Assembly (NCBI RefSeq): GCF_049060325.1
Contig: NZ_JBMGPW010000001.1
Coordinates: forward strand, 62,001 to 126,000
Length of the DNA: 64,000 bases
Direction of reading: 5' to 3'
Origin: Vescimonas sanitatis
Lineage (GTDB): Bacteria > Bacillota > Clostridia > Oscillospirales > Oscillospiraceae
In this document: piece by piece, positions 8,187-16,425 of the stretch
Layout: every line of letters starts with the position of its first letter
Position numbering within the stretch: the first letter of the stretch is position 1
Notes under the pieces: model-generated
Database searches by the model: none
What the model was told of the DNA's origin: nothing
The model's input: only the letters and a program-made list of their open reading frames with translations
Position numbers and translations under genes: made by a program

Positions 8187-8486
8187 ATGTACTTTAATCA
8201 GGTCAAATTCGGGTGTCGGCTGAGGAATCTGCGGAAACAACGGAGGATGACGCAAGAGGCATTGGCGGGATCGCTCAATATCAGCATAGATCATCTCAGT
8301 AAAATCGAACATGGCAAACGCGGTGTGTCCATCGATCTGCTGCTGGATATCTCCGAAGCGTTGGATGTCTCTCTCGATTATCTGCTGAAAGGGACGATAC
8401 ACACCTCGCTTCAGATGAAGGATCTGATTGGACGGATGCAGGAACTCCACGACCAAATGGCGGCAATTTATGAAAACCCGTTCTGA
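8187..8486 (+). CDS. XRE family transcriptional regulator
   Basis: The 99-residue protein is a minimal XRE repressor: helix-turn-helix at residues 8-65 (LRNLRKQRRMTQEALAGSL, then HLSKIEHGKRGVS) and a short helical tail. GGAGGG lies seven bases before the ATG. It stands alone between a strong terminator and a hairpin. Such small regulators are typical of mobile elements; its target is unknown. Confidence 0.87.
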   Translation: MYFNQVKFGCRLRNLRKQRRMTQEALAGSLNISIDHLSKIEHGKRGVSIDLLLDISEALDVSLDYLLKGTIHTSLQMKDLIGRMQELHDQMAAIYENPF

Positions 8487-8487
8487 C

Positions 8488-8517
8488 AGTCCGGGTTTTT
8501 GCCCCAAAACCCGGACT
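8488..8517. repeat. perfect 12-bp inverted repeat after the XRE gene
   Basis: AGTCCGGGTTTT (8488-8499) and AAAACCCGGACT (8506-8517) with a six-base loop, one base after the stop codon. There is no T tract outside the stem on either strand, so it is not a classic terminator; it could stabilise the mRNA 3' end or bind a protein. Confidence 0.6.
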
Positions 8518-9055
8518 ACCCCGCCATACAAAAATCCTTTTGGCAGAGTTACAATTTACTCAAGCCAAAGACGACGGCTTTTCGTACCTTGAAAAACACT
8601 GCCCCCGGCAGTCATATCCGGCGACGAATAACGTCGGCTGACGGCCCCCTGACGAGGGGGAACAGCGATGCGGCGGGTGCGCGAAGACCACCTGCATCGG
8701 ACAATCGTCCGATGTCAACGAACGGCCTTTAAGGTGCAGAGCGAAACTCATCCAGCCAAAAGCAGATGCGGCGATCTGTCTTGCGATGATCCCGTCAGCC
8801 CTGAACAAACAGCCTGTCCAGCCACAGATGCAAGCAATGGGGGCAGCTCGAGAGATCCTCGGGAGGTGAGAGTCCTGTTGGGCGCTGCCAAGCGCCGGTT
8901 CGTTCAGCCGCCCACGGTCCGGGGAGTAGTGTCGAATAGGACTGAACAAAGGATTATTTCAAAAGCAGCGGGAGCCGCCAGCATGAAGGGCAAAGCAGCA
9001 TGCTGCCAAAACCATGTGCGGCGGCTTCCGCTTTCATAAATATGAGGAAAGCATT
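8518..9055 (+). other. 538-base region without a recognised gene
   Basis: Contains a CCCCC/GGGGG hairpin near 8645 and a plus-strand stretch at 8759-8866 with coding-like composition (ADAAICLAMIPS to ILGR and a stop) but no start, possibly a gene tail. The GC-rich part at 8820-8950 could be structured RNA; I compared it mentally with group II introns and did not find a convincing match. Confidence 0.4.
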
Positions 9056-9200
9056 ATGAATACCAATATAGACTATCTGGGTCTGCTGGCCCTTCTGCGC
9101 CGCTTGCTGGCATTGGAGCTGATCAACGATTCAGAGGCAAAAAAAGATCGCCGTGCGGCTGCGCGTGGATATGGGCGCGGACATCGCGGTTTTTCTCTGA
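9056..9200 (+). pseudogene. frameshifted copy of the 47-residue recombinase-leader gene
   Basis: Allowing one base to be skipped, the protein is a close copy of the intact 47-residue protein at 12222-12365 (N-terminal MNTNIDYLG versus MNPNADYLG, C-terminal GADI). The break is in a run of seven A at 9139-9145, where the intact copy has six; unshifted reading runs on to 9256. The run contains an A AAA AAG heptamer, so slippage cannot be ruled out, but decay is simpler. Confidence 0.7.
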
Positions 9201-9733
9201 TTTTTCTCTTTTGGGTATGGATATTTTTGGACTTCAATGATATTGTGTGTTGCTGAACGGGGGGTGACAGTGGAATGAGCGGCAAGGAAAAAGCGAAAGG
9301 CTCGCTGGCGCTGGCAGCGCCGAGAGTTATTACGATCCCGGCAAATGTTCCGGAAATTGGACGAAAGCTCCGCGTGGCGGCCTACGCCCGCGTCAGCTCT
9401 AATTCCGACGATCAGACGCATTCCTTCGCGGCGCAGAATGCCTACTTCTCCAAGCTCATCGCAGGAAATCCAAATTGGGAATTGGCAGATATCTACGCTG
9501 ACAAGGGCGTCACCGGCACTTCCATCGACAAGCGGGAGGACTTCTTGCGGATGATGGAGGACTGCAGAAAGGGACGCATCGACCGCATCCTTGTAAAGTC
9601 CATCTCCCGCTTCGGTCGCAACACAAGAGAGCGCCTGAAAGCAGTGCGGGAACTGGCGGGGCTCGGCGTCATCGTCCTGTTCGAGGAACAGAAGATCGAC
9701 ACGGCGGAGACCACCGGTGAGATGCTCACCGCT
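9056..9733 (+). repeat. direct duplication, first copy (second copy 12222-12895)
   Basis: The 47-codon gene, the spacer with GGTAT and TATTGTGTGTTGCTGA, and the first 153 codons of a serine recombinase occur in the same order at 12222-12895. The copies are divergent, so the duplication is not recent or came in by separate insertion. Confidence 0.8.
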
Positions 9734-9790
9734 AGTAGTATGCTTCCAACCAAGACAGGAGCGGCCTTCGTTTTTTTATCTCTGAGCTAA
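9275..9790 (+). pseudogene. large serine recombinase, truncated after the catalytic domain
   Basis: The first 153 residues are a serine recombinase catalytic domain nearly the same as that of the gene at 12438 (YARVSS with catalytic Ser41; ILVKSISRFGRNT; GEMLTA). At about 9734 the similarity stops abruptly and 18 unrelated residues follow to a stop. The DNA-binding recombinase and zinc-ribbon domains are missing, so it is not expected to recombine DNA. A ribosome site (GGGGGGTGA) is retained. Confidence 0.85.
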
Positions 9791-10036
9791 GAGGTGCGTT
9801 TTCAAAAGCACGTTCTCTAAGGCTCTATGGTCTTCATGTAACTGCCACCAACAGGGCTTCAGAAAGCAGAGAACATTCTCCGCCCATCGATAGTCCTCTG
9901 GCTTCAGCGTTTCCAATGCAGCGCTGCGCTGGAATGCCGTGTTGCGCTTCCGCAGGTTGGCATCCACGCTGGCCCGATCCAGATATAAGTTCAGAAAGCC
10001 GCAGACGATGGCAGCTTCTTCCGTTGTATAGAACAT
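9776..10036 (-). CDS. hypothetical protein
   Basis: The 86-residue protein starts at an ATG with GGGAGGG seven bases upstream. It has a Tyr/Glu-rich N-terminus (MFYTTEEAAIVCGFLNLYLD), a basic middle and no membrane helix. No family is recognised. It is convergent with the truncated recombinase, overlapping its random tail, and divergent from the Y-family polymerase gene, fitting cargo of a mobile element. Confidence 0.6.
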   Translation of the reverse strand: MFYTTEEAAIVCGFLNLYLDRASVDANLRKRNTAFQRSAALETLKPEDYRWAENVLCFLKPCWWQLHEDHRALENVLLKTHLLAQR

Positions 10037-10133
10037 GCTTTCCCTCCCATTCCGCAAACAGGCATCATTGTAACACGGTGCTCTTGTTTTGAAAATGGGC
10101 TGTTTCCACAAGTTTTCTCTCAAAAGTTTGTTG

Positions 10134-10169
10134 CAAACAGTTGTTCGATTTACGACGGCGTGCTATACT
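10134..10169 (+). promoter_or_regulatory. promoter with probable LexA (SOS) box
   Basis: CAAACAGTTGTTCG (10134-10147) matches the Gram-positive SOS consensus CGAAC-N4-GTTCG except for one base. It overlaps the -35 box of a promoter: TTGTTC (10141-10146), 17 bases, TATACT (10164-10169). The controlled gene is a Y-family polymerase, a classic SOS target. Confidence 0.65.
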
Positions 10170-10198
10170 GATAGACACTAAGGACGAGGAGGCGCGCT

Positions 10199-11716
10199 AT
10201 GCAGCAGAGCGGACGGACATATATTGCCATTGACTTAAAATCGTATTATGCGTCCGTCGAGTGCATGGAGCGCGGTCTTGACCCGATGACGACCAATCTG
10301 GTCGTAGCAGATCTTAGCCGCACGGAGAAAACCATTTGTCTCGCGGTATCGCCTTCTCTGAAGGCATACGGTATTTCCGGCAGAGCACGGCTCTTTGAAG
10401 TGGTCGAGCGCGTCAAGGAGGTCAACGCCGAACGTCGGCGCAAAGCAGGCGGCAATCTTTTTGAAAAGAGCTGCGATGCCCATGAGCTGGCAGTTGACCC
10501 GTCACGCGCGGTTGGCTATCTTGTCGCGCCGCCGCAGATGGCGAAATACATTCAGATCAGCACGCAGATCTACAATGTCTATCTCAAATACATCGCGCCC
10601 GAGGACATCCACGTCTACTCCATCGACGAGGTGATGATGGATGTGACCAGCTACCTCGAGACGTATCATATGACCGCCCGCGAGCTGGCGAAGACCATGA
10701 TCCTCGATGTGCTGCGCACCACGGGCATCACGGCCACGGCGGGCATCGGCAGAAATCTCTATCTCTGCAAGGTCGCTATGGACATTATGGCGAAGCATGT
10801 GCAGCCGGACAAAGATGGCGTCCGCATTGCGGAGCTTGACGAGATGAGCTACCGTGAGCAGCTTTGGGCGCACCGCCCGCTGACAGATTTCTGGCGTGTT
10901 GGGCGCGGTTATGCAAAGAAGCTGGAAGCCATCGGCATCTACACCATGGGCGATGTTGCAAGATGCTCCATCGGCAAGCCGAACGAATACTATAATGAAG
11001 AACTGCTCTATCGGATGTTCGGCATCAACGCTGAGCTCCTCATCGACCACGCATGGGGCTGGGAGCCGTGCCGTATGCAGGATATCAAGGCATACCGGCC
11101 GGAAACGAACAGCGTCTGCTCTGGACAGGTTCTCCAATGCCCGTATTCCTTTGAGAAAGCACGGTTGGTTGTACGGGAGATGGCGGAGGCCGTCGCGCTG
11201 GATCTGTTGGAAAAGAAACTGGTAACGGATCAGCTGACCCTGACAGTGGGATACGACATTGAAAACACCGCAGGCGGCAGCTACCACGGCGAGACCGTGA
11301 CAGACCGCTATGGCAGGAAGATCCCCAAGCACACCCACGGAACAGCAAATCTGCCGAGAAAAACATCTTCGGCCCGGAGCATCACGGACGCCGTTCTTGG
11401 CGTTTATGATACAAAGGTCAATCCGAAGCTGTCTATTCGGAGACTTACTATCACCGCCAATCGGCTGGTGGGCGAAGATACGGTACAGCAGGAGTCGGAA
11501 GCCCCGGTACAGTTCAACCTGTTCGATAATATCGAGGTACAGGAGCAACGGCTGCGGGAGGAAACGGCTCAGTTGGAGCGGGAGCGTAAAATTCAGGAAG
11601 CCATGCTCGACATTAAAAAGAAGTTCGGCAAAAACGCCATTTTGAATGGCGGAAGCTATCTGGATGGTGCCACCGCCAAAGAACGGAATAAGCAGATTGG
11701 AGGGCATAAGGCTTGA
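10199..11716 (+). CDS. Y-family DNA polymerase (UmuC/ImpB type)
   Basis: The 505-residue protein is an error-prone translesion DNA polymerase. The catalytic acidic residues are present: Asp12 in the first motif (AIDLKSYYASVE) and Asp143-Glu144 in YSIDEV. The finger, thumb and little-finger regions follow, and QFNLFD at about 438-443 fits a beta-clamp binding motif. GAGGAGG precedes the ATG. It overlaps a YolD-like gene, the usual partnership in Firmicutes, and has an SOS-type promoter. Its position among recombinase genes suggests an element-borne mutagenesis cassette. Confidence 0.9.
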   Translation: MQQSGRTYIAIDLKSYYASVECMERGLDPMTTNLVVADLSRTEKTICLAVSPSLKAYGISGRARLFEVVERVKEVNAERRRKAGGNLFEKSCDAHELAVDPSRAVGYLVAPPQMAKYIQISTQIYNVYLKYIAPEDIHVYSIDEVMMDVTSYLETYHMTARELAKTMILDVLRTTGITATAGIGRNLYLCKVAMDIMAKHVQPDKDGVRIAELDEMSYREQLWAHRPLTDFWRVGRGYAKKLEAIGIYTMGDVARCSIGKPNEYYNEELLYRMFGINAELLIDHAWGWEPCRMQDIKAYRPETNSVCSGQVLQCPYSFEKARLVVREMAEAVALDLLEKKLVTDQLTLTVGYDIENTAGGSYHGETVTDRYGRKIPKHTHGTANLPRKTSSARSITDAVLGVYDTKVNPKLSIRRLTITANRLVGEDTVQQESEAPVQFNLFDNIEVQEQRLREETAQLERERKIQEAMLDIKKKFGKNAILNGGSYLDGATAKERNKQIGGHKA

Positions 11717-12120
11717 GCGGAAAATATGAAGACATTATCCATTTGCCCCATCCGGATTCGCCAAAACATCCGCGAATGTCCCTCCATGACCGTGCGGCGC
11801 AGTTCTCTCCCTTTGCCGCTTTGACTGGTCACAGCGCCGCCATTGCGGAAACCGGGCGGCTGACGGATCAGCGTGTAGAAATGGACGAATATGAAATGGC
11901 GCGAGTGGACGCGGAATTGCAGCGCCTCCAGGAGCTGCTTCCCGGCGGGCCCACTGCGTCCATCACCTACTTTGTGCAGGATGAACGGAAGAACGGCGGC
12001 AGCTACCAAACTGTCACCAGATCGGTCAAGCGGATCGATGCAGTCAGCGGTATGATCCAGATGACAGACCGGCAGCTCATTCCCATTGCGGATGTTTTCA
12101 GCATTGAGATCATCCCATAA
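11713..12120 (+). CDS. YolD-like protein, partner of the Y-family polymerase
   Basis: The 135-residue protein carries the YolD-like signature LHDRAAQFSPFAALTGH at about residues 23-39 and a beta-strand C-terminal half. YolD-like proteins are encoded with UmuC-type polymerases and proposed to act as UmuD substitutes. The start is a TTG that overlaps the polymerase stop (TTGA) with GGAGGG upstream, so translation is coupled. Confidence 0.8.
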   Translation: MSGKYEDIIHLPHPDSPKHPRMSLHDRAAQFSPFAALTGHSAAIAETGRLTDQRVEMDEYEMARVDAELQRLQELLPGGPTASITYFVQDERKNGGSYQTVTRSVKRIDAVSGMIQMTDRQLIPIADVFSIEIIP

Positions 12121-12137
12121 AAAAGAAATATCATAAC

Positions 12138-12183
12138 GAAAACTCCCAAACCCGTTCATTATAGAGCAGGCTTGGGAGTTTTC
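12138..12183 (+). terminator. rho-independent terminator
   Basis: GAAAACTCCCAA (12138-12149) pairs with TTGGGAGTTTTC (12172-12183), with a further CC/GG inside. It ends the polymerase operon before the second recombinase block. Confidence 0.75.
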
Positions 12184-12221
12184 ATTATAACTGAAATCAA
12201 ATTACAGAAGGAGGAGACAGA

Positions 12222-12365
12222 ATGAATCCAAACGCAGATTATCTCGGCATCGTTACCATGCTTCGCAGCCTGCGGGAGCAGGGACTGGTCAGCGGCAGTG
12301 AAGCAAAAAAGATCGCCGCGCGACTGATGGTACAGCTTGGCGCGGACATCATTATTTCTCTTTGA
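12222..12365 (+). CDS. 47-residue recombinase-leader protein
   Basis: This short gene has a strong GGAGGAG site and encodes a 47-residue, mostly helical protein (LRSLREQGLVSGSEAKKIA). A frameshifted copy stands at the same place before the truncated recombinase at 9275, so this gene and the recombinase travel together. The pattern resembles short helical proteins encoded ahead of serine recombinases in clostridial elements; function unknown. Confidence 0.7.
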   Translation: MNPNADYLGIVTMLRSLREQGLVSGSEAKKIAARLMVQLGADIIISL

Positions 12366-12437
12366 TTTTTCACTTTTAGGTATAGCTATTGCGGATGCTT
12401 CATGGTATTGTGTGTTGCTGACAGGAGGTGACAGCAA

Positions 12438-14027
12438 ATGAGCGGCAAGGAGAAAACCAACGGTTCTCTGGCCATGGCCCCGCGGGTCATTACGATTCCT
12501 GCAGCAAGTCAAGAAAACACCAGAAAGCTCCGCGTGGCGGCATACGCCCGCGTCAGCTCCAACTCCGAGGATCAGAAGCACTCCTTTGCCGCACAGAACG
12601 CCTACTACTCCAAGCTCATCACAGGCAACCCCGATTGGGAACTGGCAGACATTTACGCAGATCAGGGCATCACCGGCACATCCATAGACAAGCGGGATGA
12701 CTTTCTGCGGATGATGGAGGACTGCCGGAAAGGGCGTATTGACCGCATCCTTGTGAAGTCCTCCTCACGTTTTGCTCGCAATACCAAAGAGAGTCTGGAA
12801 GCGGTGCGAGAATTGGCTGCGCTGGGCGTCAGCGTCTACTTCGAGGAACAGGACATCGACACCGCGCAGGTATCCGGAGAAGTTCTTATCGCCATGTTCG
12901 CAGCATTGGCTCAACGGGAAAGTGAAGCTATCTCCGAGCGAATGCGGTGGAGTTACCGGACTCGAATCGACAAGGGCAGATTTTCCACCAATAAAGCACC
13001 GTTTGGTTACATGCTGGCAGATGGACGATTGGAAATCAACACGGAAGAAGCAGAAGTTGTCAAAGAAATTTTTGATATGTCCTTGCAAGGAGAGAGCATC
13101 TCGGATATAGCAAAGAGAGTCAGTAAAATGGATATCCCTACGAGAGATAAGACTTCGTATTGGCAGGAGAGTTCTATCCTGTATATTCTCCATAATGAAA
13201 AATACGCAGGGGACTGCTTACTGCAAAAAACATATACGGCGCAAGAACTGCCGAGATTTAGAAAACGAAATCTCGGTAAGTATCGGCAGGTCTTTGTAAA
13301 GCAATCTCATCCGGCTATTATAGAGCGCGAAAAGTTCGAAAGGGTTCAGGAACTGCTAAAAAGAAAAAGAATAGCATTTGCTGGTGATAGCGTGTCAACA
13401 CCGTTCAGCAAAAAGATAAAGTGTGCGGAATGCGGTTCCACATTTCGGCTTAAAAAAGTACGAGGGAAGAACTACTGGACATGCATGGCACACGAGAAAG
13501 ATGTACATAAGTGCAGTATGCTGCCGCTTCCGGAGGAACAGGTATTGCAGGCGTTCCTTCGACTGTACTACAAACTCAAATACTACGGTATAGGAGTACT
13601 TACACAACTCATCTCTGACTTCCACGCTGCCAAAACCGGCAGCCTTCTCTGGAGCGAAAACATCGTGGAGATTAACAAACAAATATCAGATATTGCCAGT
13701 CAGGAACGACTTTTGACCCAGCTCAAGCAGCAGGGCAGCGTCGATCCTGACATTTTTATATCCCGCGGCAATCTGCTTGCGGAGCGCCGCCGGGAACTAA
13801 AGCTCCAAAAGGAACGCATCCTGCGGTCTGAGGAGGATCATACCATCCAGCAAACACAAGACCTACTGGATGTTCTCGAAAGCGGACCGGACTGGCTGGA
13901 TGACTTCGATGAGCAGCTATTCAGCGACCTGGTCGAGAAAATCGTGGTCGTGGACAATGAAAAACTGTGCTTCCGGCTTCTCAACGGGTTGGAGGTCACA
14001 GAAAAAATAGAAAGGACGCAAAGATAA
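12438..14027 (+). CDS. large serine recombinase (integrase/transposase type)
   Basis: The 529-residue protein joins DNA strands through a serine nucleophile. The resolvase catalytic domain spans about 31-180 (YARVSS, nucleophile Ser40; FARNTKESLEAVRELAALGV). The recombinase domain follows (PFGYMLADGRLEINTEEAEV, near 193), then a zinc-ribbon with CAEC near 329-332 and a second Cys pair, and a coiled coil to the C-terminus. AGGAGG precedes the ATG. The next gene overlaps it (TAATG). It probably excises or inserts the surrounding element. Confidence 0.92.
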   Translation: MSGKEKTNGSLAMAPRVITIPAASQENTRKLRVAAYARVSSNSEDQKHSFAAQNAYYSKLITGNPDWELADIYADQGITGTSIDKRDDFLRMMEDCRKGRIDRILVKSSSRFARNTKESLEAVRELAALGVSVYFEEQDIDTAQVSGEVLIAMFAALAQRESEAISERMRWSYRTRIDKGRFSTNKAPFGYMLADGRLEINTEEAEVVKEIFDMSLQGESISDIAKRVSKMDIPTRDKTSYWQESSILYILHNEKYAGDCLLQKTYTAQELPRFRKRNLGKYRQVFVKQSHPAIIEREKFERVQELLKRKRIAFAGDSVSTPFSKKIKCAECGSTFRLKKVRGKNYWTCMAHEKDVHKCSMLPLPEEQVLQAFLRLYYKLKYYGIGVLTQLISDFHAAKTGSLLWSENIVEINKQISDIASQERLLTQLKQQGSVDPDIFISRGNLLAERRRELKLQKERILRSEEDHTIQQTQDLLDVLESGPDWLDDFDEQLFSDLVEKIVVVDNEKLCFRLLNGLEVTEKIERTQR

Positions 14028-14776
14028 TGGGAAATCGAAAACAGCCATTTGGCTACAAGATGGGGTTTGGCGAGATCGTGCCGCAGCCGCAGGAGGCAGA
14101 AACGATACGGAGCATCTACCTGCAATACCTTGCCGGAGCTTCCTTCAAGCAGCTTACCGAGCAGCTTCAGGCGGAGGATGTTCCCTACGATGTGGACAAG
14201 CCTTGGAACAAAAATATGGTAGCACGGATTTTAGAGGATGACCGATACATTGGTGAGAAGTATTTTCCTGCGCTCATCCCGACGGAGCAATTCCACGCTG
14301 CCCAGGAACGCAGAAAAGAGATGCGCCCTGAGTATAAGCAGACACCTGCGCAAAAGGAGTTGCGCAAGCTGTGCGGCGGCATCGTACCCGACAGCGTAGC
14401 ACGAAGAGTCCTCAAGATACTGAATCAGGTGGTCGATGATCCGCAGCTCATTAAGATAGAATCATCCGGTGTTCCCACCACGGAAGACATCAGGCAACGC
14501 CGGCTGGAACTGGACAAGTTGCTGCAGACACCTCCTGTGGATGAAGAAATCGCACGCCAAAAGGCAATGGAGTTGGCGGTACTGACCCTTGTGAGCGTGG
14601 AGATGGAGGAATACGAAGCCCGCCGGCTCCGCAGCATCTTCGGGAAGCAGGCAAAGATGCGGGAACTGGATGCGAACCTTCTGCGGCAGAATGTCCGGAA
14701 AATCACTTATGGCAGTAAGACGGTCAAAGTCCTGCTGAAAAATAATCAAGTCTTAGAGGAGTGTGATGATGCATGA
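14027..14776 (+). CDS. recombinase-like protein lacking the catalytic serine domain
   Basis: The 249-residue protein starts directly with a recombinase-domain-like segment (PFGYKMGFGEIVPQPQEAET, residues 7-26) and continues as a helical protein with no resolvase domain and no catalytic Ser. It overlaps both neighbours (TAATG before, ATGA after), so it is made together with them. It may be an accessory DNA-binding subunit. The clean overlaps argue for a designed short gene rather than a broken one. Confidence 0.8.
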   Translation: MGNRKQPFGYKMGFGEIVPQPQEAETIRSIYLQYLAGASFKQLTEQLQAEDVPYDVDKPWNKNMVARILEDDRYIGEKYFPALIPTEQFHAAQERRKEMRPEYKQTPAQKELRKLCGGIVPDSVARRVLKILNQVVDDPQLIKIESSGVPTTEDIRQRRLELDKLLQTPPVDEEIARQKAMELAVLTLVSVEMEEYEARRLRSIFGKQAKMRELDANLLRQNVRKITYGSKTVKVLLKNNQVLEECDDA

Positions 14777-16425
14777 CGCAGACCCGCCCTGAACCGAAGG
14801 TCATTATCATCCCTGCAAAGGAGGAATCGCCGCAGGATCAGGAAAAGAAGAAAAATCTCCGGGTAGCTGCATACTGCCGTGTGTCCACCAAAAAAGATGA
14901 ACAGCTTGGCAGCTATGAAAACCAGAAAGCATACTACACGGAAAAGATCATGGCAAATCCCAACTGGACGATGGCGGATATCTTCGCGGATGAGGGTATC
15001 ACCGGTACCTCCGCCTGCAAGCGCAAGAATTTTCTTCGCATGATCCGGCAGTGCAGGAAGGGCAAGATCGACATGATTCTTGCCAAATCGGTATCCCGCT
15101 TCGCCCGCAACACCGTGGACACTCTGAGCTATACCCGCGAGCTGCGCAGCATGGGCATCCCGGTCATCTTCGAGGAGCAGAATATCAACTCCATCTACCC
15201 GGAGAGCGAATTCCTCATCACCATCCACGGCGCCTTCGCACAGTCCGAAAGCGAAGGGATATCCTCCCGCGTCAAGTGGGGCAAGCATCAGGCGATGCGG
15301 ACGGGAAAGGCAAACATCCAGTATAAGACCCTGCTGGGGTACGAAAAAGGACCTGACGGAGAGATGGTGGTCAACGCAGAGCAGGCAGAGACTGTCCGAA
15401 AGATTTACGAGCTGTACCTATCCGGTCAGACGCTGCGCAATATCAAGGAAACCTTGGAAACAGGCGGATTCAAGAATTCGGCAGGAACGACGGAATGGAC
15501 AACCTCCAATCTGCGGACGATCCTCTCTGATGAAAAATACTGCGGTGATGTCCTGCTCCAAAAGACCTTCATTCGAGACTGCATCAGCAAGCAGGTCATC
15601 CGTAATACTGGACAGCTTCCCATGTATCTGATTCAGAACCACCACGAGGCCATCATCTCTCGGGAACAGTTCGATGCGGTTCAGATAGAACTGGCGCGGC
15701 GTCGGGCCCAGACCGGCGGCACGAAAAAAAGCGCTCCCACAGGTATGAGCCGCTACAGCGGCAAGTACGCGCTCAGTGGGCTGCTGTTCTGTGGCGAGTG
15801 CGGTACGGCGTACCGCAGAGTGGTGTGGACACAGCACGGTGAGAAACGAGCCGTGTGGCGCTGCAGTAGCCGCTTGGACTATGGCAAGAAATACTGCAAA
15901 GAATCTCCGACGCTGGACGAATCGCCGCTTCAGCAGGCGGTGCTGGCAGCCATCAATGCATCCATGTCAGGGTGCAAGGTGCTGGCAGATCAGCTTGTAG
16001 ACGCAATGGAGCAGGAATTGGCTCCGGTTCCCGGTGAGAGCATGAGCCTTGGAGATATCGACCGAGCGGTCACAGAGTTGGGCAAACAATTCGATACGCT
16101 TCTGGCAGAAGCGGCAAATGGTGACGCGGACGAATACGCCGAGCGCTTTCGTACCATCTCCACCACGATGGAGGAACTGAAGCGCCGCAAGGCGGCAATC
16201 CTCAGTATCCGGCAGGAACAGGAACAGATCAGCCGTCGTATCCATGCGGCAGCCTCGGCAATGACCGCGGCGACTGTGGGAATCACAGAGTGGGATGATG
16301 GTGTGGTCTATCAGCTACTGGAAAAGGTCACCGTCCTGTCCCGAGAGCGCATCCGTGTGACGCTGCGGGACGGACTGGAAATTGAACAGGCTGTAGAACA
16401 GCCAAAAAGGAGGAAATTCGCATGA
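14773..16425 (+). CDS. large serine recombinase (integrase/transposase type)
   Basis: The 550-residue protein has the same layout as the one at 12438 but is distinct in sequence: catalytic domain about 29-175 (YCRVSTKKDEQ, nucleophile Ser38), recombinase domain about 190-300, zinc ribbon with CGEC near 341-344, and a coiled-coil tail. It overlaps the catalytically silent gene before it and the phosphoesterase after it by ATGA. Two catalytically complete recombinases in one operon suggest a heteromeric recombination unit. Confidence 0.92.
   Translation: MTQTRPEPKVIIIPAKEESPQDQEKKKNLRVAAYCRVSTKKDEQLGSYENQKAYYTEKIMANPNWTMADIFADEGITGTSACKRKNFLRMIRQCRKGKIDMILAKSVSRFARNTVDTLSYTRELRSMGIPVIFEEQNINSIYPESEFLITIHGAFAQSESEGISSRVKWGKHQAMRTGKANIQYKTLLGYEKGPDGEMVVNAEQAETVRKIYELYLSGQTLRNIKETLETGGFKNSAGTTEWTTSNLRTILSDEKYCGDVLLQKTFIRDCISKQVIRNTGQLPMYLIQNHHEAIISREQFDAVQIELARRRAQTGGTKKSAPTGMSRYSGKYALSGLLFCGECGTAYRRVVWTQHGEKRAVWRCSSRLDYGKKYCKESPTLDESPLQQAVLAAINASMSGCKVLADQLVDAMEQELAPVPGESMSLGDIDRAVTELGKQFDTLLAEAANGDADEYAERFRTISTTMEELKRRKAAILSIRQEQEQISRRIHAAASAMTAATVGITEWDDGVVYQLLEKVTVLSRERIRVTLRDGLEIEQAVEQPKRRKFA

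Noticed and set aside
8820..8950. Possible group II intron or other structured RNA
   Set aside because: The sequence is GC-rich with small hairpins, but I could not find the conserved intron 5' end or the domain V hairpin, and there is no reverse transcriptase.
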